This document shows positions 22,193 through 33,006 of a stretch of 64,000 bases of DNA, piece by piece (position 1 is the stretch's first letter; each line of letters begins with the position of its first letter). The translations under genes and the position numbers were made by a program. The notes below the pieces were generated by a model, which saw nothing but the letters and a program-made list of their open reading frames with translations, did not search any database and was not told the origin of the DNA. The stretch spans positions 11,648,621-11,712,620 of the forward strand of contig JASKMD010000012.1 in the NCBI GenBank assembly GCA_030144725.1, written 5' to 3'. This stretch comes from Haematococcus lacustris (Eukaryota; Chlorophyta; Chlorophyceae; Chlamydomonadales; Haematococcaceae).

Positions 22193-23250
22193 TGTGTGGT
22201 GTGCTGACGGAGGCTGCCATAGGCTCTGGCGCTCAGCTGACACTTGTTTTGCGCAAGATCGTCTGCTCTGCTCCATGCTGGTGGAGTGTGGTGCGGTGTC
22301 ATTCCAGGCTGCCAGCTGTCACACCACTGTTAGCAACCTGGTAAAGTGAGTGTAACGCCTCAGTGTTGGCTGGCGCTGCTGCAGCCATGTGAGGGATGTT
22401 CTTGCACTGTGGCTGCTTGGCTTTGCCGTATCTTTTACTGGACTTGCAAGCGGCATTGCAGCGCTTGCTTCCCTAGTGCCATGGACCATGGTGGGATGAT
22501 CATCACTCCATGAACCTCTCGGGAAACCCAAATTATTTGACAAGGCTGGGCTACAATCGGCTGCGAGACAAGCCACCCAAGGCCCAGCCCGCTGCGGCAC
22601 AGTAGTGTGTGCCCCCCCCATTTGAGTTGTCATCAGCTTACAGCAGCGCATGTTTTGTCATGCCAACTCTACATCATAGCCCTCGTGGTCAGGCAAGAAT
22701 GTAGGTGGTAGGTGACCATGACCATGTGTATGCCATGTCTTTGCCATGTGTATGCCATGTGATGGGAGCACCACTCAGGAAAAACTCCGTTTTGCAGGGG
22801 TCCACATTGAGTGTTCCACTGCAATGAAGGCTCAAGGTTGAGGGCCAAGATGTGGGAAAGGTGCGCCGGATGAAGGGTCAAGGGGTAGGGTAATCCCTGC
22901 TATTGGTGTATAGGTGGTTGCTTATCTCCAGGCGCCAATGCTGAGTGTCAGGACCGGGGTGAGGAGGGGGAGTCCTGCTGGTGGGTTTGGCCAGTGGTGG
23001 TGGCAGGGTCAGAAAACCTCGGCCACAGGCTCCACCTAGAACCAGCTTTAACCTGGGTCAGCCTAGTAAACTCGCTGGTGGACTTGGCAGTGGCGCCAGG
23101 GTTTGACGTGTCACAACAGGCGTATGGTGAAGTCATGCCGTTGGATTGATGGTCCACAGCTGCAGGGACCTCATTTACAACATAGTTTTCAAAGATGCGA
23201 ATTTGCTGACGACAGTCATTTGTAACCAAACAAGGCTGCCACCAGCGGCA
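22193..23250. other. Intergenic region with a dispersed repeat
   Basis: 3' of the F-box gene. 22687-22849 is one copy of a 163-bp dispersed repeat; the rest shows no supported feature. Confidence 0.5.
22687..22849 (+). repeat. 163-bp dispersed direct repeat, copy 1
   Basis: It matches 25649-25810 in the same orientation at roughly 90% identity. Both copies contain a short internal duplication (GTGTATGCCATGT). The two copies bracket the polyQ gene at 23251-25066. No ends diagnostic of a known element were found. Confidence 0.8.
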
Positions 23251-24086
23251 ATGTTGAATCATAGTTGGACTGGAGCGCTAGCCGTGTTTTTGCCTCGCCC
23301 AGGGATTACGCCTCAAATGCGGCAGCTCGGCTATAAGCTCAACCAGGGGAAGGGCAGCTGGCTGGTCGCCACCAAATCCGTCGCACGTTTGAGCTTAACA
23401 AGCTCGACAAACCCTGATCAAGTGCAGCTGTCACTTAGCCTGGAGCCACTGCATGGAGCTATTCGACCTGACAGTAGGGTCCAGGTGCGATATTGATGAG
23501 CAATGGGCCTAGGGCAGACCCAGCTCTCAACCCTCTTTCACACGGTAGACAAGGCCAGGCTGTTAGCTTGCATGCGCTGCCGTGAAGGTGTGTGTGTAGG
23601 TGCTTGATGTGGACCTGTACGATGGCACTGCAGCAGTGCGGCTGCTCATACCCCAAGCGGCACCACATGAAGCGCCGCCACGGGACCCAGCCCTGCTCCT
23701 GCTACACCACCCGTTCCCTGATCCAGCCCTGGCCAAGTACGCGAGCCCCGCCACGTACAAGCAGCACAGGAAGCTACACAGCATCAGAATGTAATGCCTT
23801 ATCACATGCATGCATGAACACGTCAGCAGCGTGTGCCTGGTAGAGGTGCAGCGTGTGATGTGATGTGTGATGATGTGTGTGATGTAATGTGTGACGATGT
23901 GTGTGTATGTGTGTGCAGGGGTGACCCAGCTGCGCAGTACACGTCCCGTCACATCGTAGCCTTCAAGTTCAACAGCCATCTGGATGCCCAGACATTGGAG
24001 GGTCTGCTGGCAGCAGCAGCCAGCCCTGCCCCGCCCGCGTTGCCTACAGCAGCCGGCAGTACGGCAGCTGAACAGCAGGCTCAAGG

Positions 24087-24129
<43 letters not shown>

Positions 24130-25066
24130 GACCTGCCAAGTTGTGACACTAGAGCAGGTACAGCTAGCAACCCCCATGGCCAGAGTCTAGACCAAACCCA
24201 ACCCAAGGGGCAGGCTCCAGGTCAGCAGGGCTTAGGCCAACACGACCTCCAGCTTGCAGGACATTCGGCAGACGCTGGTGCCTCTATGCTGAACGGCAAG
24301 CAGGCGTCCAACAATAATATCCAGCAGCTCATCGAGGTGGGTGGCACAGCCCATGCGGCAAGACTGATGTGGCAGCAGCAGCTGTGGGCCAGCACCCTCA
24401 GTGTCGGTGGAAAGGCGGTGAGCACAGAGCAGGGCAGCTTCCTCTTTGCGCCGCCCTGCAGCTGGGTTGTTCTCCTTGTGCTTGTCCGTGTCACATTGCT
24501 CCCACTCACATGGCTCAAGGTGGTGTCCAGACATGAGATGACTCTGCCACGGGATGCCTGTGCCTGCAGTGCAGCCTGGATGGACCCGCATGGGCATGCG
24601 TCCAGCTAGGCAAGGGTCTAGCTAGGCATGTCCGTGCACTCCATGTCAGCTGCCAGGCTATTACCTCAGTGTTCCAGGGCACAGGCCAGTGGGGTGCAAT
24701 GCTAAGGGCAGCGCAGCCTCTCTCACTTAAGTGCCCCTAGTGAACCCTATGAATAGCGCTGCCACCACCACCACCAGCATCCACACCACTGCCAAGAGGC
24801 TGTCCCAACTATCCTGTGTGTGTCATATTGTCACCAGCAAAGCGACTCGGGCTACATGCCATCTGTTGGAGGATGTGCACATGCTCCTGCTTGTGAATAC
24901 TAACATGAGCCACATGTCACTCCTGCATCTCTGGCCTGCCCCTGTGCAGCACTACTTGCTCCAGCCTGGCTTCCTAGAGCTCGTGGAGGAGGTGGAGGCC
25001 ACGTGGAGCCGCATGGAGGCTGCAGCTGCTGCTGCTGCCACACAGAGCCACACAGGGCAGCTGTAA
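23251..25066 (+). CDS. Unrecognised protein with polyglutamine tract, four exons
   Basis: Exons 23251-23484, 23600-23790, 23919-24417 and 24950-25066 join in frame at GT-AG sites, give 1041 bp and encode 346 residues. The first two exons have well-structured sequence (GSWLVATKSVARLSLTSS, QLSLSLEPLHGAIRPDSRV, LDVDLYDGTAAVRLLIP). Exon 3 has RHIVAFKFNSHLDAQTLEGL, a run of about 14 Gln and a conserved-looking helix (NNNIQQLIEVGGTAHAARLM). Exon 4 encodes HYLLQPGFLELVEEVEATWS and an Ala tail. There is no signal peptide or membrane segment. I do not recognise the family. The start is the first ATG in the open exon; an upstream exon or a further exon between 24418 and 24949 cannot be excluded. Confidence 0.6.
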
Positions 25067-25648
25067 AACGTGGATGTATAGGCGTTGTGCTAGTAGAGTG
25101 ACCAAGGTAATGAACACGTGCTGCATCACCAAGCAGCATGCACTAAGATATACGGCAGAAACCGTGATGCCACATGATGTCACATAATGCTGCACACAGC
25201 AGCAGAAGAGTGACAGCTACCCAGACAACAGTATAGCTAGGGACGATGTTCATGTGTTCACCACACCAAATTGGTGTGAGCCATGGACACTGAAAGCTAT
25301 GCCTAGTCCTGACAGCGGCCCTCAGATGAAGGCAGAATCATGATGTACATTGCGGTCGTTGTTCTCCTTTGTCCATGCTATTACATGTATAGGATGCCTT
25401 TCAAAAGGGGCACATGGGCAGGGAGTAAGATGCCGCTGCTGTTCAATCTGCTGAAGCTCGTGCCCCTAGGAGGTGTCCTTAGGAGGTGCCCTGTGGAGGC
25501 CCTCCTGTGGAGGCCCTTTGGAGGCCCTTTGGAGGTGCGAGAGTGAGTGACATCGCCTCCTGGGTATAAGTAGGTACGAGCAGGTTTGATCAGGTATGAG
25601 CCTAGTGGCGCAATGTCTCCGAGGAAGCGGCCCAGTGCCTGCCCTCTG

Positions 25649-25810
25649 GGTCAGGCAATAATGTAGGTGGTAGGCGACCATGACCATGTGTATGCCATGT
25701 CTTTGCCATGTGTATGCCATGCGATGGGAACACCACACAGGAAAAACACCGTTTGTAGGGGTCCACAATGAGTGTTTCACTGCAATGAAGGCTCAAGGTT
25801 GAGGGCCAAG
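25649..25810 (+). repeat. 163-bp dispersed direct repeat, copy 2
   Basis: Partner of 22687-22849. It lies in the 1.1-kb gap between the polyQ gene and the hAT-type MITE, which otherwise holds nothing I can support. Confidence 0.8.
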
Positions 25811-26227
25811 GTGCTGTTCAGTCTGAGCGTCTGGTTGACCATGCTTGACCATACTCCGCCAAACCCTGCTCTGCCGCCACCTATACCTTGTGTGGCTCCC
25901 CATCATGCAGCCTGGCAGCCCCTTGCCTCCTAGACTAAGGCTTGTGTGTGGCTTCAACCAGGCCCGCTCAATGGGCAAGAGCAGGGCACCGCCAAACCTA
26001 AAAGGATGTGGGGAAGAATGTGCAAGGTGATCAAAGAGTGTACTGTATGATTGTGCCATGACTTGCTGCTTGTCGCCATGACACCCGCTGGACACTTGCA
26101 CCTTGTGGGCTGCTCAGTCCTGCCACCTAATGCCCGCTGGGCAGTCGTTTCCAGTGTCAAGTCTCAACATGAGCAGGAACAATGTGATCAGGGCAGCTGC
26201 AGTGCAGGGCTACTGGGTGCTGTTATG

Positions 26228-26663
26228 CAGCGATGGGTAATACATGTATCGATACAGGAAATACAAGAAAATACACGAAAAACGTGTATTTTTTGTATCG
26301 ATACAGTACAGCGATACAGAGGCTACATGTCACGAGGGAAAGAAGCAGCTAGGAGCAGCGCAGCCAGTCCCCCAGCCTGTCCCTGATGGCTGGGCAGGAC
26401 GGCGACGGCGGAAAGTCAATGCCTCCCAACTCTGATGTTCTTACATGCGACCGACTGCTCCGGGAGCAGGCCGATTGCTTTAGCCCCGCGCGGCATGGCT
26501 TTAGCGCGTACTCTAGTTGTGGCAGCAACCAGCAGCTGTTGCGAAGGCACCCACGCAACTTGCCAGCCGGCACTTGTATTATTTAATACGATACGTGTAT
26601 TTTTGTATTATACAAAAAATACGTATCGGTATCGATACACGTATCTTGTATTACCCATCACTG
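26228..26663. mobile_element. hAT-type MITE, 436 bp
   Basis: The termini CAGCGATGGGTAATACA (left) and, inverted, CAGTGATGGGTAATACA (right) have the CAGNG start of hAT elements. Subterminal ATCGATAC / GTATTTTTTGTAT sequence is also inverted between the ends. Flanks CTGTTATG (26220-26227) and CTGTTCAG (26664-26671) resemble a decayed 8-bp target duplication. There is no coding capacity. Confidence 0.75.
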
Positions 26664-26910
26664 CTGTTCAGCTGTGACACGCCCTGAGGAAAATTCAAAT
26701 TTTGACGAACGGAGCCCATAGGCCACGGATAGCAGTTGCGCCTGGTGCGTTGCAATCGTACTTTTGCGCTTTATCCCGCTGATGGTTGTGCCTGGCCTGA
26801 AGCCTGTGGCGCCCTCCACATTGAATGTGCTTGAGACGCAAGCTTGCTACTGGAGGCTTGTAGTTGTAAGGTCGCACGGGTCAGAATGCCTATCGCAGCA
26901 CCGTGCACTG

Positions 26911-27397
26911 TCACGTGACTGCCCAGTCGAGCGCGACGGTGGCTGGAGGTGCATCTATAGTCCTAGTTACATTTAGTAAGTGGCGCAGCACCATCAAACG
27001 CGACATGCCCCATGCCTTGACTGACCGGAATTCGGTGTTCCTGTGACCGGCGCCAGGCACTAGCAAGGGCTCCATCCGCGACCCTTGTCACACACATGTG
27101 TCCGTAGCAAGCACATCTACATAATAGGTAAGATTGCTGCAACATGCAAGTGAGGTGTGAGTGACAGCTTCACAGCAAGCCCATGGCACGCCCAGCCATG
27201 CCACAGCCATGAAAACTAATAAAATCGTATGCCACTTTGCTAGTGGCCTGTTATCACTCCAATGAAACTACAACTCAAGTTTCATGTGGCAGTGACGATG
27301 CGTTCAGCACTAACATGGGTATGCAGTCCCCCGACCTCATGTCCTCTCACTACCACCATGTGCCATCCTATTTGGCTGCAGGAAGGCATGCCAAGGT
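26911..27397 (+). repeat. Element 3 left TIR
   Basis: This is the inverted copy of 32520-33006. It carries a mirrored, non-functional copy of the transposase gene's start region. Confidence 0.88.
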
Positions 27398-27431
27398 GTC
27401 TATGTTGAGGTGTGTGATGGCAATCATGGGT

Positions 27432-29096
27432 CTAGTTGGTGACAGGTGACATGTGCATCGCTAGAGCATCCAACCAGTCAGCTATGTGCATGTTCCGCAC
27501 GGGCTTCACGGTGGGCTGCCCATTGCCCACCACAGCCCACAACTCTTGCAGCTGGTTTTTCAGCAACTTTGAGGTGGTTGGTGGCAGCTTGTTGCTAGCT
27601 AGTTTGCAGCGGTACAAAGCTACTGCCTGCAGGTGCCTGCCCTTATCTGTAGCCTTGTCCGCTGCATACTGCTTTGCCTCCTCTTGCTGCATGGTGGCTG
27701 TTTGCCCACAGGCTGACCGTGCCTCTAAAGATGCCAGGCTGATAGTGATGGACCCCACGCTTCTCTTGCAGACCGATGTGGAGGTGGCAGCACCGGCTGT
27801 GGGTGAGGGGGTGGCAGCGGCAGCTACGGGAGAGGGGTGGGCAGTGGCGAGCGAGGGTGATGCTATGCCAAAGAAGGCTACAGCTGCAGCCTGCTTGTCC
27901 TCCTTGCGTTGACGCTTGGCCACCCTGTCCTCCACCCTGCTCTGTGCTAGGCTCTACCGGGTGATGTGAGGCACCCAGGTGTCCAAATCCTCAGTGTGCG
28001 CCTTGACGTGAGCTGCCACCTGTTCTGGGCTCATTTTCTCCACGCCGCTGCTGCTCAACGGCTTCAATGCTGTCTCACACGCTGCGTTGGTGATGTGGGC
28101 TGGTTTGTACAGGAGAGCAAGGAGCTCCTCCAAGCGGGAAGACAATACGCCAAGGAGGTACGTGCGCTGCAAAAGGCAGGCGCCAAGGGGTGGGAGGGCT
28201 GAAGGTGTTGTTGTGTAGCGTTGCATGCTTGTGGGCAGGTTGTGGGCATGTGCGTGAGCAAGCATGTGCGCATGTGCATGTGTAGCCACTAGAATCTGCC
28301 CCTTGCCCACTTTGTCCCATGCCCTTGTCCCTACCAGCAAGTCACCGACAAGCTCCTTTGATGGTGGCCTCTCGAACATGTCCATGCCACCACAACTGAA
28401 ATGCCCCAACACTGCCCATGCCGCTCGTTGCCGGGCTGTGCTGTCAGTGTCCCCCAGCTGGGCAAAGCGGTACGGCATCAGGTCCAAGAAGCCCATACGA
28501 TGGCAGTAGTACCGGCGGGCCTTAAGGAAGATGGGTTGCACCACCTCCCAAGCTGATGCAGTTGTCAGGTGAAGCTGTTGGGCAACGTCGAACACCTCAC
28601 ATGCTGGGTGCGCCGACTCCTGTCCCTCCTGAGGCGGGGCGCACACTCGGTGAAGGAGTGCGACCTCCTGGTCATGGCGTGTATGCCACTGGCAGAAATG
28701 TCTGCTGCTGCCTGCCTGCCCCCACAATAGGTAGGGTTGGAAGAAGCAACGGTTTAAGCCGGCCAGTGCGGCGCACTGCACCAAGACGTCAGGTGAGAGG
28801 GTCAAGAGCCGTTGCAGCTCTAGAAGGTTAGTGTGAGAGGGTGTGCCCTTGGCACTGGCTGGAGTCGCTGCGATGCGCACGTCCAACACATGCACAATCT
28901 CGGCATGGTGCTGGCAGCAATAGATGGCTATCCTGGCATACGACAGCCACCGTGTGCCAACGGCCTCCTCCACTAGGGGCATGCCTTCTGGCAGGTCCTT
29001 GCGCAGCTCTGCACTGATGTGGTCAAGCACCCAGAACAGAGCTGTGTTGTAACCGGTCCGTTGATACAGCTGACTCTGTCCCGCTGACTCAAACAC
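27432..29096 (-). pseudogene. Element 3 transposase, C-terminal half with an in-frame stop
   Basis: The frame 29096-27954 encodes a block with EEAVGTRWLSYARIAIYC, ALAGLNRCFFQPYLLW, FCQWHTRHDQEVALLHRV, YYCHRMGFLDLMPYRFAQLG and YLLGVLSSRLEELLALLY. The TRWLS motif is typical of hAT-like transposase C-terminal regions. A TAG at 27956-27954 ends it, but the same frame reopens at once. It continues to 27432 with a basic segment (VEDRVAKRQRKEDKQAA) and an Ala/Pro/Ser linker. The simplest explanation is one premature stop in a formerly longer protein. A His/Ala-rich stretch near 28210-28300 is probably an unremoved intron before the acceptor CTTTTGCAG at about 28170. Confidence 0.6.
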
Positions 29097-29254
29097 TCGC
29101 GCCGATTAAGGCCGGAAGTCGCCTACGTCATTTCTTCCCGGGAGGCATACTGCAGATAGCCCCAGGAAAGGCCGACTCATCGCCGTTGTAATCATTGAAA
29201 AACTCCAAGTTGTTGCGATGTTATTACTATTTGAAAAATCGCCCAAACCTGTAC

Positions 29255-30078
29255 AGGGTCCTACCGACCCTGTACAGGGTCCTGGGCCACAGGGTTCTGT
29301 CGCACGGCTACAGGGTCCTGCGACATTTGTCTACAGGGTTCTGCCGCACGCCTACCGGGTCCTGCGACGTTTGGCTACAGGGTTCTGCCGCACGGCTACA
29401 GGGTCCTGCGACGTTTGGCTACAGGGTTCTGCCGCACGCCTACAGGGTCCTGCGACGTTTGGCTACAGGGTTCTGCCGCACGCCTACAGGGTCCTGCGAC
29501 GTTTGGCTACAGGGTTCTGCCGCACGCCTACAGGGTCCTGCGACGTTTGGCTACAGGGTTCTGCCGCACGCCTACAGGGTCCTGCGACGTTTGGCTACAG
29601 AGTTCTGCCGCACGCCTACAGGGTCCTGCGACGTTTGGCTACAGGGTTCTGCCGCACGCCTACAGGGTCCTGCGACGTTTGGCTACAGGGTTCTGCCGCA
29701 CGCCCACAGGGTCCTGCGACGTTTGGCTACAGGGTTCTGCCGCACGCCCACAGGGTCCTGCGACGTTTGGCTACAGGGTTCTGCCGCACGCCCACAGGGT
29801 CCTGCGACGTTTGTTTACAGGGTCCGGCCGCACGCCCACAGGGTCCTGCGACGTTTGTCTACAGGGTTCTGCCGCACGCCTACAGGGTCCTGCGACACTT
29901 TCTCATAGGGTTCTGCCGCACGGCTACAGGGTCCTATGACACTTTCTCACAGGGTTCTGCCGCACGGCTACAGGGTTGTACAATAGAGTTTCACAGGGTC
30001 CTACCGCACGGCTACAGGGTTCTGCGACACGTTCTCACAGGGTTCCGCCGCACGGCTACAGGGTCCTACGACACACGT
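29255..30078. repeat. 44-bp minisatellite, about 18 copies
   Basis: The unit is CAGGGTTCTGCCGCACGCCTACAGGGTCCTGCGACGTTTGGCTA with drift toward the right end. 44 is not a multiple of three and the unit lacks stops, so the same peptide repeat appears in all plus frames. Those ORFs are artefacts. It sits inside Element 3, where it may be intronic for the transposase gene. Confidence 0.92.
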
Positions 30079-30264
30079 CTACCACACAACAACACCACAC
30101 AACATCACTACAACAACAACACAACGACTCATGCATTGCTCACCACATATGTCATGTGCACAACCACAAGGACTGGCTGCACCTCATTGCTATGGGCAAA
30201 CACCTTATCACGGGACTGCTAAGCACTTTGCCTTGCTGCCTATGCCCCATGGCACCAAATCAGG

Positions 30265-30530
30265 CTGGGCTATGCTAGGCTGGGCTAGCCTGGGGTAGGC
30301 TAGGCTAGGCTAGGCTGGGGTAGGCTAGGCTAGGCAAGGCTAGCCTGGGGTAGGCTAGGCTAGGCTAGGCTAGGCTGGGGTAGGCTGGGCTAGGCTTGGC
30401 TCCAGGTTGCCCACTCCAGGTTGCCCGCTCCAGGCTGCCCGCTTCAACTGCCACTGCCACTGCCACTGCCACTGATGAAAGGATGAAAGGATGAAAGGAT
30501 GAAAGGATGAAAGGATGAAAGGATGGCAGC
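30265..30530. repeat. (CTAGG)n-like and (ATGAAAGG)n microsatellites
   Basis: 30265-30400 is built from GGCTA/GGGGTA pentamers. 30474-30524 is six to seven copies of the 8-mer ATGAAAGG. No coding signal. Confidence 0.85.
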
Positions 30531-31287
30531 TGCAGCTGCGGGAGGAGGGGGAGGGCCTGCAGAGGGAGGGTCGGCATATGCGGGAAAGGGGGTGCCAGCG
30601 GAAGGGGTGGTGGGTGTAGGAGGAGGGGTTGGAGGAGGGGTGGGGCTGATGCTTGGAGGAGTTCGGTGGGGTGTTGGTTCAGTGCTGGGAGGTGGTGAAA
30701 GGTGGCCGGCAAGCGTACAGCCGGTAGGTAAGGGAGGGCATGAGCTGCCCACAAGGGTTGAGCATTTGGATGGTGCTGCCAGGAGGGTGGGTCACTGAAC
30801 TGCCACAGCCGCCCGTTGACCGATAGAATGCTGCATGCACAGCAAAGGGGGCATCTAACTTGAGTGCAAGTGAGAGCTAGTGCATGTCAGTGCATGTGAG
30901 CGATGGTTGATGCTGATGTTGAGGTATCTTACCATGAGGCTTGGTGAAGGTGACATTGGTTCCTGTGGCTCAAGAACAAGGGTCCTGCATGACGAACAAG
31001 ATCAAGGCAATGTTGTTTGTTGTAGCCCTTCTCTACCAGCTGCCGTACAAGCTGGACATTGTATAGTATTAAAGAGCTTTGTAAGTACCAACCTGTCGCT
31101 CAGCTTGGGTGTCGCCCCCTGCCCAGCTCGTTGTAAGCCGTGCCGGATAGCGGCTACTGCCAACTCCATGGAATGTTCATCCTTCTGATGTTGTAGCAGT
31201 TGCGCCCTGGAACCCTGCAAGAAACACACAAAAATAGCATGCACCATGGGGCATGCACCCTAAAATAAGGATATGCAACAAGGAGGT
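30531..31287. other. Element 3 interior, no supported gene
   Basis: There are Pro-rich minus-strand frames (30754-30365) without convincing exons. A short minus stretch near 31200-31005 contains LAVAAIRHGLQRAGQGATPK and could be a transposase exon, but I cannot link it by splice sites. Confidence 0.35.
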
Positions 31288-32655
31288 CTACAGGAACATG
31301 TGATGCAAACAAACATATGATGCATGGCCACTAACCTCCAGCAGTGATTGTGTGGCAGGCCCCTCGCTGCTGCCGGACACCGGGCGTTGTGCGGCAGTTG
31401 CAGTTGGAGCCACATGCGCCAGCCCAGCCCCCTGCCCCTGCAGCCCTGCCCCTCCCTGCCCCTCGCTGCTGCCAGCTGCCAGGATGGTGGGTGGACGGCG
31501 GGCAGGACCTGCAGCCACATGCGCCAGCCCAGCCCCCTGCCCCTGCAGCCCTGCCCCTCCCTGCCCCTCGCTGCTGCCAGCTGCCAGGATGGTGGGTGGA
31601 CGGCGGGCAGGACCTGCAGCCACATGCGCCAGCCCAGCCCCCTGCCCCTGCAGCCCTGCCCCTCCCTGCCCCTCGCTGCTGCCAGCTGCCAGGATGGTGG
31701 GTGGACGGCGGGCAGGACCTGCAGCCACATGCGCCAGCCCAGCCCCCTGCCCCTGCAGCCCTGCCCCTCCCTGCCCCTCGCTGCTGCCAGCTGCCAGGAT
31801 GGTGGGTGGACGGCGGGCAGGACCTGCAGCCACATGCGCCAGCCCAGCCCCCTGCCCCTGCAGCCCTGCCCCTCCCTGCCCCTCGCTGCTGCCAGCTGCC
31901 AGGATGGTGGGTGGACGGCGGGCAGGACCTGCAGCCACATGCGCCAGCCCAGCCCCCTGCCCCTGCAGCCCTGCCCCTCCCTGCCCCTCGCTGCTGCCAG
32001 CTGCCAGGATGGTGGGTGGACGGCGGGCAGGACCTGCAGCCACATGCGCCAGCCCAGCCCCCTGCCCCTGCAGCCCTGCCCCTCCCTGCCCCTCGCTGCT
32101 ACAAGCTTCTGGGAGGGTGGGTGGACACTGGGCAGGAGGAGTTGAGTCCTCCCCCACCATCCTGGCTGCAGGCGCTGGCTCTTGGGAGAACGGTGGTGCT
32201 CCATTCGCAGCTTGGTACCGTCTCTGACAAAGCTGTACACAACAATGGTGAGCAATGAGGGCGAGGTCTTTGGCTTCACAAGCCGCTTTCAACTGGCTGT
32301 CCACAACACTGGCTGGCCCAATGACACACAGCTTGTACTCGGGGGCACGAGTGAGGGTACCCTTAAGGCGCAAGGCTTCATGACGCAATCGCCATGCCAC
32401 CTCCATCCCATCCTCCCCCTGGTGCACACCCACAGCTACCCATGCATAGAACTCCCTGGTGACGTTGGGGAAAGTGCACTTGCAACAGAGCACGCATTTG
32501 CCCTGGTTGGGGTGCTGGAACCTTGGCATGCCTTCCTGCAGCCAAATAGGATGGCACATGGTGGTAGTGAGAGGACATGAGGTCGGGGGACTGCATACCC
32601 ATGTTAGTGCTGAACGCATCGTCACTGCCACATGAAACTTGGCTTGTAGTTTCAT
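31288..32655 (-). CDS. Element 3 transposase N-terminal module and 35-residue repeats
   Basis: A plausible coding block begins at the acceptor GGCTGCAG (exon from 32535). It has HPNQGKCVLCCKC, then H and C residues and a helix region CVIGPASVVDSQLKAACEAK ending LIAHHCCVQLC. It continues in frame through a linker into seven 105-bp repeats (31405-32105) that encode a 35-residue Gly/Ala/Pro-rich unit, then a stop at 31288. The helix region aligns by eye with Element 1's VFGRASVLKSSVLVACQRAG...AHRDCVRV, which suggests one shared DNA-binding module. The first coding part lies within the right TIR. Confidence 0.5.
   Translation of the reverse strand: MKLQAKFHVAVTMRSALTWVCSPPTSCPLTTTMCHPIWLQEGMPRFQHPNQGKCVLCCKCTFPNVTREFYAWVAVGVHQGEDGMEVAWRLRHEALRLKGTLTRAPEYKLCVIGPASVVDSQLKAACEAKDLALIAHHCCVQLCQRRYQAANGAPPFSQEPAPAARMVGEDSTPPAQCPPTLPEACSSEGQGGAGLQGQGAGLAHVAAGPARRPPTILAAGSSEGQGGAGLQGQGAGLAHVAAGPARRPPTILAAGSSEGQGGAGLQGQGAGLAHVAAGPARRPPTILAAGSSEGQGGAGLQGQGAGLAHVAAGPARRPPTILAAGSSEGQGGAGLQGQGAGLAHVAAGPARRPPTILAAGSSEGQGGAGLQGQGAGLAHVAAGPARRPPTILAAGSSEGQGGAGLQGQGAGLAHVAPTATAAQRPVSGSSEGPATQSLLEVSGHASYVCLHHMFL
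31405..32105. repeat. 105-bp minisatellite, about seven copies
   Basis: Units are near-identical at 105-bp spacing (for example CCACATGCGCC at 31515 and 31620). The period is divisible by three, so it is open in several frames on both strands. Only the minus frame joined to the cysteine module is likely to be used. Confidence 0.93.
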
Positions 32656-33006
32656 TGGAGTGATAACAGGCCACTAGCAAAGTGGCATACGATTTTATTA
32701 GTTTTCATGGCTGTGGCATGGCTGGGCGTGCCATGGGCTTGCTGTGAAGCTGTCACTCACACCTCACTTGCATGTTGCAGCAATCTTACCTATTATGTAG
32801 ATGTGCTTGCTACGGACACATGTGTGTGACGAGGGTCGCGGATGGAGCCCTGGCAAGTGCCTGGCGCCAGTCACAGGAACACCGAATTCCGGTCAGTCAA
32901 GGCATGGGGCATGTCGCGTTTTTTAGTATCACGCCACGTACCTGGGCCAGCTAGGACTAGAGATGCACCTCCGGCTCCTGTTGCGCTCGACTGGACAGTC
33001 ACGTGA
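32520..33006 (-). repeat. Element 3 right TIR
   Basis: This is the inverted copy of 26911-27397. It contains the apparent start (near 32655) and first intron of the transposase gene. Confidence 0.88.

Larger units (their letters stand above)
26911..33006 (-). mobile_element. Element 3: DNA transposon with 487-bp TIRs
   Basis: 26911-27397 and 32520-33006 are inverted copies of equal length, mostly near-identical with one diverged segment, and start TCACGTGACTG. The 5.1-kb interior has a minus-strand transposase-like gene in pieces (32655-32144, 29096-27432) and three tandem-repeat blocks. The gene's first coding sequence lies inside the right TIR. No clean target duplication is seen next to TCACGTGA; GCAGCRC occurs in both flanks but at different distances. 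Long TIRs suggest a Mutator-like or hAT-related element, but the superfamily is unassigned. Confidence 0.8.

Noticed and set aside
29195..30222. Plus-strand ORFs of 237-334 codons over the 44-bp repeat
   Set aside because: The same peptide appears in all three frames because the period is 44 and the unit lacks stops.
31344..32258. Plus-strand ORFs of about 300 codons over the 105-bp repeat
   Set aside because: These are shadows of the minus-strand frame that joins the cysteine module; pure repeat composition.
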